Notes: a model not told the origin generated them from the letters alone. Positions 20,673 to 33,209 are shown, counted from the first letter of the stretch. The stretch is DNA of 64,000 bases from Symsagittifera roscoffensis (GCF_963678635.1 NC_087068.1:3844001-3908000); one strand, 5' to 3'. Translations and numbers: made by a program.

Positions 20673-21143
20673 TTGGAGACATTCCTTACGAGGTTATCTG
20701 GAACGAATGAACGTAGCGAAAAGTCCAGAAGGGTTTTTAAAAAACCAAGATGCTACAAAGGCGAATCTGATGGCAGTATTGATACCTGGATAGAAGTGAT
20801 GAAACTGCATTTTGAGGAATTGGACTTGTCAGAAAGGCAAGAATGCAGTGCGCTTACCAGTAAATTGGAAGGGACAACCCTAAATTGCGTGATGACCAAA
20901 AAGCAGTACCAACGGGACACTGCTGAGAAAATTTTTGAAATCTTGTTAGATCGTTTTGGCTCAGGGGTGCGGGGACACCAAGCAATGATGCGCTTCGAGA
21001 AACGAAGGCAACGAGAAGATGAGACGATAGACAAGTTTCTAGACAATTTGGAGATGCTGAGAAGGCGTATCCAACCAGATGAGTCGAACAGAAGGATGAA
21101 CCTGCCTGGCAGTAGCCTCAAATATTCAAGTAGGTTTCTTTAG
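20673..21143 (+). pseudogene. Retrotransposon gag fragment, Ty3/gypsy-like
   Basis: The plus-strand frame gives 'KKPRCYKGESDGSIDTWIEV' and then 'LTSKLEGTTLNCVM', 'EILLDRFGSG', 'RFEKRRQREDETIDKFLDNL'. This is the helical capsid pattern of invertebrate Ty3/gypsy gag (retrotrans_gag-like), with the usual 'F-x-R-RQ-x-E-x-I-x-x-F' block. It is open for about 150 codons, then ends; no zinc knuckle, protease or polymerase follows in frame. Head-to-head neighbour copy at about 21558-21860 on the minus strand. Confidence 0.65.
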
Positions 21144-21490
21144 CAGAAATGCAGATAAAAACTACTATATAGCAATTGAGCAACTGATCAAATTCCTTGT
21201 TGTACATTGATATGACTAAATCGATACCAACGTAGGAGAACGGTGGCGATCGCTTGACTCTCTCAATAGGGTAGTCTCCATTAGCTAGTTCATTACTCGA
21301 CTAAGAAACCTGAAGCAAGTGATGCAGTAGCCTAACATTGCTTGCACCATCAGTTTGACTCGTATGATCCAGTACAGCTTCCCAGTGCGAGCAACCGTGA
21401 CAATCAATCCACAATTTAGTTAAACAAGATGACTATGGCGAATCACGATTCCCGAGAAAAGAGTGTTCGGAGGTAAGATCATCTGAAATT
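21144..21490. other. Short non-coding stretch between gag fragments
   Basis: No feature recognised. Confidence 0.3.
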
Positions 21491-21557
21491 TTGCTTTCTC
21501 GTTTTGGGAAATCAGCTGCTGCGAGTCCTCCATCAATTTTTAACAATCCGTCATTGT

Positions 21558-21890
21558 CTAAGAATGATATAGCGAAAAGGCGCTTGAAAAATAGCTCATG
21601 TTTTGACCGTTTTTGGTTGCTTTCAGCTTTTCGTCAAAATGCTGCTCTTGAACGTCTCGTACAAGAAGGTTCAGTCCTAACTTTCGAAGCTGATTGCGAG
21701 CGTATGTGAACTTTCCGCTCTTTTTGACTATCCGACGTTTTTTCTTGGTTGCGTTCGCTGCTTTTATGATTTCTTGTCCCACTAGTTGTCTGAGTGACCA
21801 GGTTGTTTTCGTCGAATGAGCGAATGAGCGTTTGAGATCGTTCTTTTCTTCATTTGCTTCGACGGTTGTTAGTTGTGCTGGAAAACAAAT
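21558..21890 (-). pseudogene. Minus-strand gag N-terminal fragment
   Basis: Continues from the inverted-repeat arm as GQEIIKAANATKKKRRIVKK and then a basic, helical sequence 'LRKLGLNLLVRDVQEQHF'. This shares its first 20 or so residues with the plus-strand copy and then diverges from it, so one of the copies is rearranged. Unrecognised beyond being retroelement-derived. Confidence 0.4.
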
Positions 21891-21999
21891 TTAATTTGTC
21901 AGCAACCATGAGAGTCTTGACCACCAAATTGCAAGTTCTGTAGTACAGCTGCTGTCACTGGTAGAGTTGTATGATCGGCTGCATTTCAATGAGTCGGAT

Positions 22000-24950
22000 G
22001 GTAGCATCTGTTGAACTTTGGCAGTGCTGTTGGCCACGGAAGTAGAATACCTACTTGTAGTTCATCCTATCCCAACAAGTGCTATTGTTGAAGCACTCCA
22101 CTCGTTGACATCTACCTACAAATGCAAAGCTTTGATTGACTTCAAGACACAGTTCAGGAGTTTTTCATTCTTGGAATGCAAACTAACTCCCCTGGTGACT
22201 TCGGAGCTAGCAAAAAATGGGTTCCTGCGTCTGAAGTTTGCCGTGCATAGATAGCTGCTCCATAAGCCATCTCCGATGCATCGCAGAAGAGATGAAGATC
22301 GACTTGCTGAAAGGTATCTTTGGGCAAGTACCGACGTGCAGCCAGAGATGACAAAAGACCTAAGCTATCCATCCAGTGTTGGGATTGGTGCGCTATATGT
22401 GACCTAACATCAACACTCCATTCCAAATCTCCATGCCATGTTTTTTGGAATAGAATCTTCGACTTTCTCGTTACAGGGGTCACTATTCTGAACCGATCAA
22501 AAGCTCGTTCCAAGGTGCTTGCTATCGACAGCGACTAAATTCAGGTCCTCGAATGCTTTTGGGCAAAGCTGATGAGCTGCTCCCCCATCATTTTAAGTAG
22601 ACTTCCGTATGTTTTTCTTCTTTTTAGCGTGTTTCAGCCGTCCAAAGTATGCTAAGTGGAGTTTTGTTTGTGTTTTTGGAAACTTGAACAAATCTGGGTG
22701 GAACTCTCATTCTTTTTTGGCATGGTAGAAAGGCGTTCAGGTCTATATTGACGGGTCGATTTTGGAATTTTTCATTTCAAAATGTTGTCTCGAAATTGAC
22801 CACATTGGGGCTCCTGTGAAGACGTCTTGATTCTTGTGAAAAATCCTTACAGAAGGCATCTGGATTTGGAAATGTATTTGCTTCAAAATCAACACTCGAG
22901 ACTTTGACTGGCTTGATAAGGTTTGCACGCAGTGGCATGGTATCAGTATCTGCTCCACCGATTTAGTCATCCACGTAGAAGGACTCGCAAAAATACTAGC
23001 TTTGTCTGTTCGTATTTTGTTTTGTCGGCGGTTTTTCTTAAAACTCGTAAGGCGTGATAACTATTTGAAGCTGTGCCATCTAAAGAGCTGCAGTCAGAGC
23101 TGATCCTTTAAAAACAGCCCTGCGTTTTGTTCTTGATGAATCCGAAATCCAAACTGCAGGATGAAGCAAGATGAAGTAATTTCCCGACTGGTTGAAATCG
23201 ATCTGGCTCAGGTACCTTCTGGATATGGCCAGCGTCAAATTTTTTTTTTGAAGAAGTCGTTTTTTGGTTCTTTGCTCCACGATTCTGGCATATCTTCTTT
23301 TAATTGGAAAGGAATGGCCGTACTGAATGACCAATATCGGGCAACCATTCATGGGTGACTTCGTCTTAGATCCCCTTTGACTTGTTAATGGGCAATCTCA
23401 CCATAGCTCGTCAATCTGAGCCGTATGCCATAGTCCTATCAAATTGTCGGATACACTCAAGTTCGTTGTAAGAGTGTTGGTGTTCAGGAGCTGAGGGAAT
23501 ATCTTCAATTTCCCAGACTCTGTTAAATGTGGTGAACGGGCTGTCAAAGAAGGGCTGTCAATCTGTTAGGAGTGTTTTCGTGTTGTGACTATGTATTCAG
23601 TAGCAGCAACACGTGAGACTGTCTAATCAAGCATCGTGTCGGTTAAAAGTATAGTTCCTTCCTCGACGTTGCGTGACCTCACAAGGTGTGTGTAGACGGA
23701 TTGTCCAGGCAGATCATTTGTATTGGGCTCGTTGAAAGCTGGATCCGCTAAATGTTGTTGCTGGGATTTTGTAGATCGGTGGCTACAATTTGCTTTCTTG
23801 GACAAATTGCTTTCTTTCCAACACCACACACGGAACTTTGAAATTGTGACCAGACTTTGGTAGAATTGTGAGATTAATTCATCCTTGGGTGGACATAGCG
23901 TTCTTCTGATTCTCTCCATTTGTGCGATCTTGAACTGCTGTTGTTTTGATGCCAAGCCAGTGCATGGCTTGCAGAGTGATAACGTTCGTTTGAGCATAAT
24001 TATCATGGAGTGCCCCCAGGTGATAATTTCGACCGTTCTGAGATCAAACTTTGACGTTTGCTTTGAAAGAATTGTGATGGTTCTAGATCGGTTGATTTGA
24101 AGGCCATCTTTTGTCGGTGTGAGATGCGGACTAGGCTGACTAGAGCTGCCATGAAGAGATGCCTGACGCTTCTTTTGAAAAGTCTTCAATGTTGATTCTG
24201 AAGATCATTGCAATATGCCGTGATTAGCAGACAAACCATTGAAGCACATCCTGTTGCTGATCACAAAATTCTTTCGTTCTGATTTTGTTATTGATCGGTG
24301 TTTCTCACACTGCCAAATTGAATGCCTGTTTTGGCTGGTTTGAACTTTATATCCTTCTGAAGAGAAGCCAATCTTGTGAGATCGTTTCTTTTCTGTAAAG
24401 AACATCTGCATATCTCGCTCAGGTTTTTGAGATCTGGAATGGGATCCTTCAACCACCTTCAAACACCTGACTCTGTTTTCTAAAAACACTATGTGTCGAT
24501 CGAAGCCAAGAGCTTCAATCCCATCATTGACTGTTTCCCATGCTTTCTGAGATTCAGGATTGAGGTTCTCGAAGAGAAAGAAATGCCCCAAATCGTTTTG
24601 TACGGTTCTTCCGAGTGCCTTGATTGATTGCGAAGTATCACTGAAGACTGAGTGCAGCTGACATATGTGAGAGAATTTCGCCGTTCGAACTGTACTGAAT
24701 CCGTGAACCCTTGACAAGAGCTTCCGAAGGCTCACACGATTATTGATGTATTTTTGCTCCAACATTTGAGGGACTACCTCGGAAAGCGACTGTATCGTAC
24801 GAACAATGTATTCATGATAAATAGGTTACCACAAAAAGCGGGTAATTTAAATTAATATTTTATGAAAAAAGTAACATGCGTTTTCAATTGAGTTTTCAGG
24901 GGAACAAATTATTTTACCAGTTAAAGGGTTTTTTGCTTGCTCCAACAGCT
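22000..24950 (-). pseudogene. Decayed BEL/Pao LTR retrotransposon
   Basis: Minus-strand pieces are in the proper order. Gag at 24765-24205 reads 'LEQKYINNRVSLRKLLSRVH', 'FFLFENLNPESQKAWE', 'FDRHIVFLENRVRCL'. A middle fragment at 24189-23623 has 'NANE/ADPAF'-type spacer text. An RT N-terminal block at about 23180-23080 reads 'LLHPAVWISDSSRTK' and 'RAVFKGSALTAAL'. A Pao-type RT/RNase H junction at 22513-22154 reads 'RIVTPVTRKSKILFQKTW' and 'LHLFCDASEMAYGAAIY'. Frames are broken between blocks, so it is inactive. Ends were not defined. Confidence 0.8.
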
Positions 24951-25115
24951 AGACCGAAAACAGAGGACCTTGCTAGTCAGAATTCAGAGGTTTTTGCAAG
25001 AAATTGGTCGCGTTTTGACATTTCTAAGTCTTAACTCTGATAAAAAAACTTCTGAGCCAAAACAAAATTCGACATGTCCTGTGAAATAATGAAAATTTTA
25101 CGATAGCATTCAAAA

Positions 25116-25690
25116 TAGACGAGTCTTCGTTCTTCACTATCAAATTCAATCTCAATTCAATTCAGTCAGTAGTCTTCACGTTACTGACTATTCAATGCAA
25201 CAAACAGCAGCAACTAAAAATACAGTTCGGGTCTGTTTACCAAGGTCCAAAGATCAACAAACCGAAAAACACCATGTTGCATAATTCAGTCATTAAACCT
25301 GACAAAACATGCGAAAAAAAGCGATGATATAAACAATGTAGGACAACGTTTTTGATTTAACATTTTAAATTTCTTATAACCTTCAAGTTATCTTCTAGTA
25401 TTCTTCAAATAATAGTATTTTAAACTTATTTCGCGTCAGTTGAATCATTTTCCATTGATCTGCTATATAAAAAAATCATTATTAATAAAAGATTCAGTAG
25501 TCTCTAAGTTTTTTTTCAGTTATCTTCAATTAACAGTCACAATCACATAACTCGAATCCAGTTACCCAATTCCTGTTGATCTGCAAACTGAAAATATCAA
25601 ATTTCCTTTTTTAGTAAGAAAACCTCAAGTTATTTTTCAGTACTTTTCAAATAACTTTAATTTTAAAGAAAAAAATTCCTTCAAGTTCCG
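25116..25690. repeat. Array of about four degenerate 120-bp repeats beside the BEL element
   Basis: Phrases such as 'cttcaaataa-agta' and 'ttgatctgc-aa-tgaaaa' recur at about 25150-25280, 25381-25480, 25500-25610 and 25625-25690, with single relatives near 16045-16090 and 19200-19285. It probably derives from the LTR or leader of the BEL family; no coding content. Confidence 0.45.
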
Positions 25691-25899
25691 ACAGGGAGAT
25701 CGAAAAGAAATAGCTCGCCTGAAAATGTTTAATGCGGAGGGAAACGATAAGAAATATTTGCGGATTAAGCAACTGCAGCAGTTCTATAACGGTAAAGCCG
25801 TCAATATTGAATCCGCTCCTTGACTAGAGAAAGTAAATTCTTGACTTCCGAATTTTAATCAAAATGCAGCTACGAAAAACGACAAATTCTCATTGAGTC

Positions 25900-28130
25900 A
25901 TCGACTGTCAAAAATACTTGCATGGTTTTGCTCCCGGAGACTTGATTATCCAACAAAATCTTCATTTCTTTTATCAAATTGTATCAATATGTGACCGAAC
26001 TTATGGTGATCATGGCAAAATTTTAATTGTATCGGATAATAAATATCTGATTGGTGACCTCTCTAATGCAGACTTTAAATTCTCTATCGCATGTGTAATT
26101 ATTGTAGTTTTCTCCTCTCAATCTACAATCATGGCCATAGTTCCCGTTATCATGAATCAACCATTACGATGACAACATGCCTTACAGCTTACCATCGCTC
26201 ATTCAAGACATACGCTACATCTCACCGCTACGGATCATTTTCTACTTATTCGTTTTGGGCGATTCCAAACTCTCTGTTATAAATTGGCAAACAAAATCTG
26301 GAAAAACTGTTTTTGAACGAGATTTTTAAGGTATGATCAACGAACTTGGTCTAAATGAGTTCAAAAATGCACTAACTCATGTGAAGGGAAACTGTTTTGA
26401 TCAACTTTTTGGCATGGTTGATTCGATCCCATTGATTATCCAAAAAATTAGTTTGTCGGATTAATTTTCTGTTAGATTTCAAATCGCAGTTTTGCCGTTT
26501 ATCAAATCTGTCAGTAAAAACGATTTTTTTTTCAAAATCTACCTTCTCCATCGAAACTTAATGCAAACGTAGACAATTTACACAACGTTTTCAGTAATCA
26601 AATATTTCCTTACTTTTCTTCTCAATGGATTAATTGTTATGTACAGCTCTGTTAGCCTCTTCCAAATGTAAGTGCAGAAGATGTTTGCTAAGGCCGCATC
26701 ATTGTGCCTCTCAGACTATGTATCTCTTAAGTTTACACACGCTTCTTTTGAAAAAAACTTACAGAACGTTTTTTTTCTCATGCAACTGAGTATTAATTTT
26801 GGTTGATCTGACTCTATTGATCTTGATAAACTTATTTATGTAGAAAGTCTTAAGACTCAAAACACAAGTTTTTGTTTCTAGTCTCTTCGACCTTTGCGTC
26901 AAAGTTTTTTTATCCTTCGGTAATGATATTTGGTGAAAAATAGGCAAAAACAACCAAATCTAAGGCCTGATTATTTAACAATTTTTTTGGATCAGTCTAG
27001 GGTGCGAAAATTGTCAACGATAGTACGTTTTCTTCTTTAGAAATTTTTCAACTAGAAAATGTTTTTAGAACATGCAATAATGTCAAAAAACGTCTAGAAG
27101 CTTGTAAGGATACCTGCTCAATGAGATCAGATGCGTTACCCTCTTTTGTTATGAAGCAATGCTCTGGTATTCTATCTTTAGCTATTTGCTTTTTGCTTAA
27201 TTCAATTCTTTCTACATGTGTTTTGCCATCAGTGTGGAAACTTTCTTATACTTCAAGCTTTTATGGGTCGTCAAGTTAAATAATAATTATTCGCCAATAA
27301 ACATCTTACCAAAATTGTGTCTTGTTTTCGAACGCATCCTATTTGATTTTTTTTCAACAGCTAGTTTAATCAATAAACGGCAGCATCAATATTTCATCGA
27401 AATTCGCACATTTCGAAGATCCGTACGGTTTAACAGATAGTTACCTGTTCGTCTCTTATTTATGCCAACCTTGCTAACAATCTTCCTCGTTTATTTATCT
27501 ACTTCGATAAATATAAGGTATTCGTTTCAGTGCCCTATCATTTACTACTGACAAAATTTTTTGCTTTTGGGTTTGATTTAAATTTCCTTAATCTTATCTT
27601 GATTGTAGACGTCAAGGAATTAAGATGGATAGTTTTTCTAATTGATGTTATGAATGGTACTTTGGGTTTACCTCAAGGTGGTGTCCTTGGCACTCTCTTT
27701 TTCTTGCTTTTCACCAATGATCTTCCCAAAAATATTGTTCATAGTGTTTACTTTTTGTACTGCGACAACTTAAAGCAACACTCAAGTTTATCACTTGGAA
27801 ATGTTCAATGTGATATTTACACGCTTTCCGAATGGGCTCAAGTAAATGGCCTTTCGTTTCAGCTTTCGAAAACAAAAATTTTGAAATTTGGCTCTTACCA
27901 AAGCACTTTTTAAACGGCTATTAATTCTTTTGACAACGATCTTTTTTGAAAACATCAAAGATATGCATTGGTTTTTAACAACAAACTCAAGTGGAATTCA
28001 CATATCCACATTAAATTGCCAAATGCAACAAAACCTTCAATTTTCTAAGGAGAAATGTGCCTTTGCAAGTAAAGAGACAAGGCAATTTTTTACTATACCG
28101 ATCATAGTTTGTTTCTGTGTTACTATTTAG
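25900..28130 (+). pseudogene. Decayed LINE (endonuclease and reverse transcriptase relics)
   Basis: At 26230-26300 the plus strand reads 'FVLGDSKLSVINW', a worn version of the GDFN...INW end of an apurinic-type endonuclease. The stretch 26330-26470 reads 'ELGLNEFKNALTHVKGNCFD' and a 'LSD*FSV' block. The RT follows at 27530-27910: 'LPQGGVLGTLFFLLFTNDLP', 'SVYFLYCDNLKQHSSL', 'WAQVNGLSFQLSKTKILKFG'. Catalytic YADD has become YCDN, and many stops and frameshifts occur, so it is dead. Order and wording fit the CR1/jockey part of the LINE tree. Confidence 0.75.
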
Positions 28131-28189
28131 CTCTGCTGCGTGGTCACCTTCGGTCTACAATCTACGCAGAATTATTGAGATATTCCTAA

Positions 28190-28585
28190 AATGTGTTCTC
28201 AATCGAATTCAACTTGTGTTCTCAATCATTTCATGAAAAACGTGTTCTCAATCAGTTCATAAATGCAATAACTCATGTGAAGAGAAACTGCTTTGATCTA
28301 TTTTTTGGCACCGTTGATTCAATCCCATTGATTATCCAAAAAAACTACTTTGTCGGATTAATTTTCTGTTAATTTTCACATTGCAATTTTGCCGTTTATT
28401 AATTCTGTCAGTAAAATTGATTTTATTTCAAAATCTACCTTCTCCAATGAAATTTAATGCAAACATAGACATTTTACACAACGTTTTCAGAAACCAAATT
28501 TTTTCTTACTTTTCTTCTCATTGGATTAATTGTTACATACAGCTCTGTTAGCCTCTTCGAAACGTAAGTGCAGTATAATGTTTTT
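28190..28585 (+). pseudogene. Second fragment of the same LINE endonuclease region
   Basis: The stretch 28255-28575 is strongly similar to 26355-26690 (for example 'cccattgattatccaaaaaa', 'ttttacacaacgttttcag', 'tacagctctgttagcctctt'). It starts after a triplicated 'gtgttctcaatc' (28191-28250). It is a second, truncated insertion or a local duplication. Confidence 0.7.
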
Positions 28586-28587
28586 CT

Positions 28588-30600
28588 ACTACTACTACTA
28601 CCAAAAAAAGTAAAGATTAAGTGAAGCCAAAAACAATTTTTGACGAGTTCGTTAAGCTAAAGAAAAAACAGTTTTACGAAACTTATTATTATTTTTAGGA
28701 ACAAAAATAGGAACACTAGAAAACCGTTTGAATTTACAAAACAAGAAGAGGTCTACCGAATGGCTCAGAAACCTTGGCTACGTACAAAATTAGTCAGACT
28801 GGCAACACCGAGATACTCGAATTTGAGCATTCTAAAACTCCTCATGATTCCAATAATAGATCTTCTTATTCAGTATCACGCAAAATAACGGAAATAATTT
28901 TAACCTGTTCATAAAAGTTTCTTTCATAAAAACTTCTGGAAAAGTAACCTTCTATTAAATGTTTTTATCGAATTTTTTCATAGTTTCAGTTTACAAACAA
29001 TTACAATCATTTCGAATGAACAACTGAATTTAAGTTCGATTTATCGCAAAGTTGCCAAACGCAATAATGAGGATTTGAATGATCTTAAATGGGCAAGTTG
29101 GACATTTTGATGTTAAATTTGATGAACACGACGAAAAACTGAGAAAAATAAGAAATTAGTTAAGTTCATTTTTCATAGTACTACTAGGCCTGTAGTCGAA
29201 AATAGGAAAAAAGCCCAGTCGAAACAGCGGATCTTTTTTCTAGACTTAAGAAGTCTAAAATAAGGAAGTCGCTTCAAGTCGAAAAAAGGAGTGGAAAACA
29301 TGGAAGGCACTTTATCGTTGGTCAAGTCAGAAAACTGAAAGCACCTTTCATATTTCCGACCCCGCCTCCGCTAGTACTACTACTACTTCTACGTAAAGCT
29401 AAAGGCTCTGTGAACCCAAAAATTGTTTTTTGAAGAGTTCGATAAGCTAAGGAAACAAAGGTTTTACAAAGCTTACTATAATCTTCATGAACAAAAACAG
29501 TAACACAGAAAGTCAACTAAAAATTAGCCAGACTGGCAACTCAAAGATACTCACATTTTAGCCATATAGAATTCCTCATGATTCCAATTATAGATCTTTT
29601 TATCCAGTATCACGCAAAAGAACGGAATTAATGACAAATGACAACATAAGTTATTCTTATATTTGCAGTTGAGAAAACCCAGGTACTGAGCAAATACCCA
29701 TTCCTTCATAATTAGGTTAAAAACTACTCTGTTCAGAAGTTAGAAGAATACTGATTTATTTCCGGAAAAATTTTTTTAAAAAGTTTTTCCAACCTGTTCA
29801 TAAAAGTTTTTCTCTTAAAAATTTCTGTAAATTGTATTTTTTTATTAAAAGTTATTCATCGACTTTTTTCAAAGATTCAATCTACAAACGAACACAATCA
29901 TTTCGAATGAACAATTGAATTTGAGTTCGACTTATCGCAAAGTTGCCAAAAAGCAATAATGAGGATTGAAAGATCTTAAATAGACCTTTTTGATGTTAAA
30001 CTTGATAAAGACAACAAAAAAGGAGAAAATTTAGAATTTTGGTTAGTTCATTTTTCATAGTACGATTAAGCCTGTAGTCGAAAACAGAAGAAGAGCCAAG
30101 TCGAAAAAGCAGATCCCTTTTTCTAGACCTAAGAACTAAGAAATCTAAAATATGTAAGTCGCTTCAAGTCGAAAAAAGGAGTGGAAAACAAGGAAGGCAC
30201 TTTATCGTTGGTCAAGTCAGAAAACTGAAAGCACCTTTCATATTTCCGACCCCGCCTCCGCAAGTACTACTACTACTTCTAATTAAAGCTAAAGGCTCTG
30301 TGAACCGAAAAAAGTTTTTTGAACAGTTCGATAAACTAAGGAAACAAAAACTTTACAAAATTTACTATAATCTTCATGAAAAAAAATAGGAACAAAAAAA
30401 AAAGAATTAACTAATCAATTAAACCGGGGACATCCAGAAATGCTGATAATTCTGATAATTTGATCTTGTTGTCCAGTACATTGCAGGAGGACGGAAATAA
30501 TGCCAGTTGAAAACATAATTTATTCTTATAGGTGGAGTTGTACCAAAGATAAAACCAAGGTACTGCGCAAATATCCATCCACTAAATTTTTCCAAGCTGG
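28588..30600. repeat. Tandem repeat of roughly 0.8-0.9 kb units (two and a half copies)
   Basis: Each unit begins near a (TAC)n/(CTA)n tract (about 28590, 29383, 30266) followed by 'aaagctaaaggctctgtgaac' or a worn version, and runs through 'gaacaa-tgaattt-agttcga-ttatcgcaaagttgcca' to 'cgaccccgcctccgc'. The unit ends 29255-29395 and 30165-30285 are almost identical over 100 bp or more, whereas the middles differ by many indels. No coding potential. Confidence 0.7.
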
Positions 30601-31850
30601 CACCAAAATCATCTTGAATTCAAGATTAGATTAAATAAATTAGTTTAATACAAAATTCTTACACTGATTGAAGATATAACCACTAATTTGAAGCCTGAAA
30701 AAGTAGTAGTGTGCGAAACAGTCAAACATCGAGCAAAAGGGCGGCAATTTTTGAGTTTTAACTTGTCAAAAACTGTTGGAACATTTTGTACAGTAGCGAT
30801 AATAGTTTTCAAGTGCTTAAAACAAATGCAATGATTAGAAAAATCCGTAAACGGTGCTTTTTGTATTAGGAAAACACGCACAATTTTTGTATTAGGAAAA
30901 CACGCACAGTCTTTTTGGCACAATTGCCTTGGCTCCAGTTTTAGTCAAAATTCTTACAATTTTCCACTAACAAAAATTCAAAAAAACCACTAAACAGTCT
31001 CAGTCATAGTCGCTCCTAAGCCCGCTATTGCCCCTTCTAGCGCCTAAAAAAGTTTCAAGTTTTTGTACATATCATACAATCCGTAAAACCAAAACAACTT
31101 GAATTTCTGGGTAAAAATTTCAGCCAACTAACATTAAAAGTTCAGCAGACCACATGATTTAGCATATTAAGGACTGATGTTGAGATGATTTAAAAATTAC
31201 CGGTGTTTAGTTTTGTTTCATTTTAACCTGTTTTCAGTTTTAACTAAGATCTCTGCAATCTTTTTATATAAAACTGAACAATTAGTATTCTGTCAATTTT
31301 CAAAATCATGTCAAAAAAATTTGAAACTCCTTGGTTGCCACAATTTCTTCCAAAAAAAATTTGATAGTTTGTCCTCGCAAGTACATTGTTGCTTCCAAAC
31401 TACTACTGGACAACTACACTGTATATAACTTTACTTAACTTCAATTGAACTTTAGACGTCCTCTTCCCGGTCACTTAAAAATGCAATCTTCCAATTGTAG
31501 AAGCTCAGCAAGTAAATTTGCAGATATAATTATACTTGTATACAAAATTGACGAAAACATTGACGAAATTCTTATTTTCTCGGAAAATTGGTTCAATGAA
31601 AAAAAAAACGAACAACGTCTTCGATCTTTCGATACTACAAAAAAATAATGCTTTTTGATGGTATAGATATGTAGAAGCCAATTAAGTTTGAAAGGTGGAG
31701 TTATGCTCCTTTTAACGAAAATAAGTTATTCAAAACTACGCCAAAATACAAAAGTTCTGTATCAAGAGAATAGCAATTAGATAGGTGTGAAAACATTCTT
31801 AAACATTTTTAAATAATTTTTGAATATATCATATAATCCGTCCGAACCAA
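30601..31850. other. AT-rich intergenic DNA
   Basis: A short direct repeat 'tttttgtattaggaaaacac' occurs at about 30858 and 30884 (26-bp period). Otherwise no gene or repeat was recognised. Confidence 0.3.
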
Positions 31851-31854
31851 ATAA

Positions 31855-32068
31855 ATTACCAGGGACAAGGATTGTTTGAAGACTATTTTATTTGTCTGCA
31901 TTCAGATAAATAAAACTTCATTTCTCTGAAAAGAATAAATGGCAATTGTAGAACCAATTCATTCTTTCATTCTACAATTGCCCTTTAATCTTTTCAGAGA
32001 AATGAAGTTTTATTTATCTGAATGCAGACAAATAAAAGTCTCTTCAAACAATCCTTGTCCCTGGTAAT
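31855..32068. repeat. Near-perfect long hairpin, arms of about 97 bp
   Basis: The arm 31855-31953 ('attaccagggacaaggattg ...') is the near-exact inverse of about 31969-32068 ('... caatccttgtccctggtaat'), with only a few mismatches, around a loop of about 15 bases. Transcription from either side would give a long double-stranded hairpin. Origin as a foldback MITE or an inverted duplication cannot be separated; no clear target-site duplication was seen. Confidence 0.85.
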
Positions 32069-32079
32069 CTTGACGCAAT

Positions 32080-32485
32080 AAACAAAACAGTATCCATTCA
32101 CTCTAAAGACCTAATCGAATATATTATTACTGATATGTTTTTGAAAGATCAATCAAAGATCAATCAATTTTAATTTCCATGAAAGAAAAAAAAACTATCA
32201 CTGTAATTCAACCAATTAACGTTTAAGCTCTGGGACTAATACTCAGGAGTTCAAATCATAACTAGTCTAAAGCCATCAAAATTATCTGGGAAGATTTTGA
32301 CAGGCAAAACGACCCCGAATCAATGAACAAAACTTTAAGCAACATGTTTAAAGCACTTTCAGTCGTGATTCGATTGACCTTAAAAAGTTCAAAAACTTTT
32401 TCCTAGTGTGAAGAATAATCAGTTTAAATTTTTTTAGTCCTACTCCAATTTAGATCAAGGAAAGCAAATCGAATAACATTCCTCA
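32080..32485. other. AT-rich intergenic DNA
   Basis: No feature recognised. Confidence 0.3.
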
Positions 32486-32859
32486 TACATAAAAAGTGGC
32501 TTTTTAGACTAAAAAACACAATTTTACAAACAAAAGCCAGCATTAAGCGCCTTCTAGTTCATAAATTTTTTCATACAAATAAAAAATTTTGAACGCAAAA
32601 AAGTTTTCCTGATACAATTATTTTTTGGAGAGAAATATAGTATCTCATGTCAAATTCACTATACTTTTTTTGCGCATTTGTGTATTTCAACAATCTTTAC
32701 GAACAGAAAAACTGACGCTAATTTGGAAATTTAAAAATTTGTTTTTTTTTTGGAGTTTTGTACGAATGTGGTCGGATCGTACTAAGTTACTTGCACAACA
32801 ACCGGCTGTCATTCATTCCATTTGGTAATTGAGGTAATTTTTGCGTAAAATTTTTTAAA

Positions 32860-33000
32860 ACATGAACAAACCGACGCTAGGTTGACAAGAGTCTGAGATT
32901 TTGTTGGTAATGGCAAACCTCCAGTATGAGAAAAAAAACGGGTACTGGCCGGATTCGAACCTGAGACCTTTGTCGAGATTGTGGTACAGTTTAAGTCCGT
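32860..33000 (-). repeat. SINE-like repeat with box B
   Basis: The complement of GGATTCGAACC (32951-32961) is a box B-like motif. The preceding 'acgctaggttgacaagag' matches 16276. A weak third member of the tRNA-derived family. Confidence 0.35.
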
Positions 33001-33209
33001 GTGTGCTTTCCGTCAGGGATTTGGGCGCTTGATGGCAGTAGCACTATTGGAATTGACAGCCAGGTTAGGTTCTGTTTCCATTATTGTCTCAGGTGTCTGG
33101 CAAGCAAACACTTTCTTTCTTTGTTTATACCATTAGGGGAAACTTGTGAGCCAAGACATTGTGTCTTCAGTTTTGTTGTATCCATGCATGCATAAATTTT
33201 CCTCGTTTT

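Larger units (their letters stand above)
20472..21866. repeat. Inverted repeat arms of about 110 bp around a gag fragment
   Basis: The sequence 20472-20583 ('aagcaaatgaagaaaagaac ... gcagcgaacgcaa') reappears inverted at about 21757-21860 with few differences. The plus arm reads TTWSLRQLVGREIIKAANA and the minus arm reads TTWSLRQLVGQEIIKAANA, so both arms are the same protein-coding segment in opposite directions. The likeliest reading is two head-to-head copies of one element, rather than terminal repeats of a DNA transposon. Confidence 0.65.

Noticed and set aside
20472-21866. DNA transposon with 110-bp terminal inverted repeats
   Set aside because: Both arms encode the same gag peptide, so two opposed retroelement copies explain them better.
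32941-32965. tRNA T-arm-like sequence
   Set aside because: Only the box B word is convincing; no complete cloverleaf.
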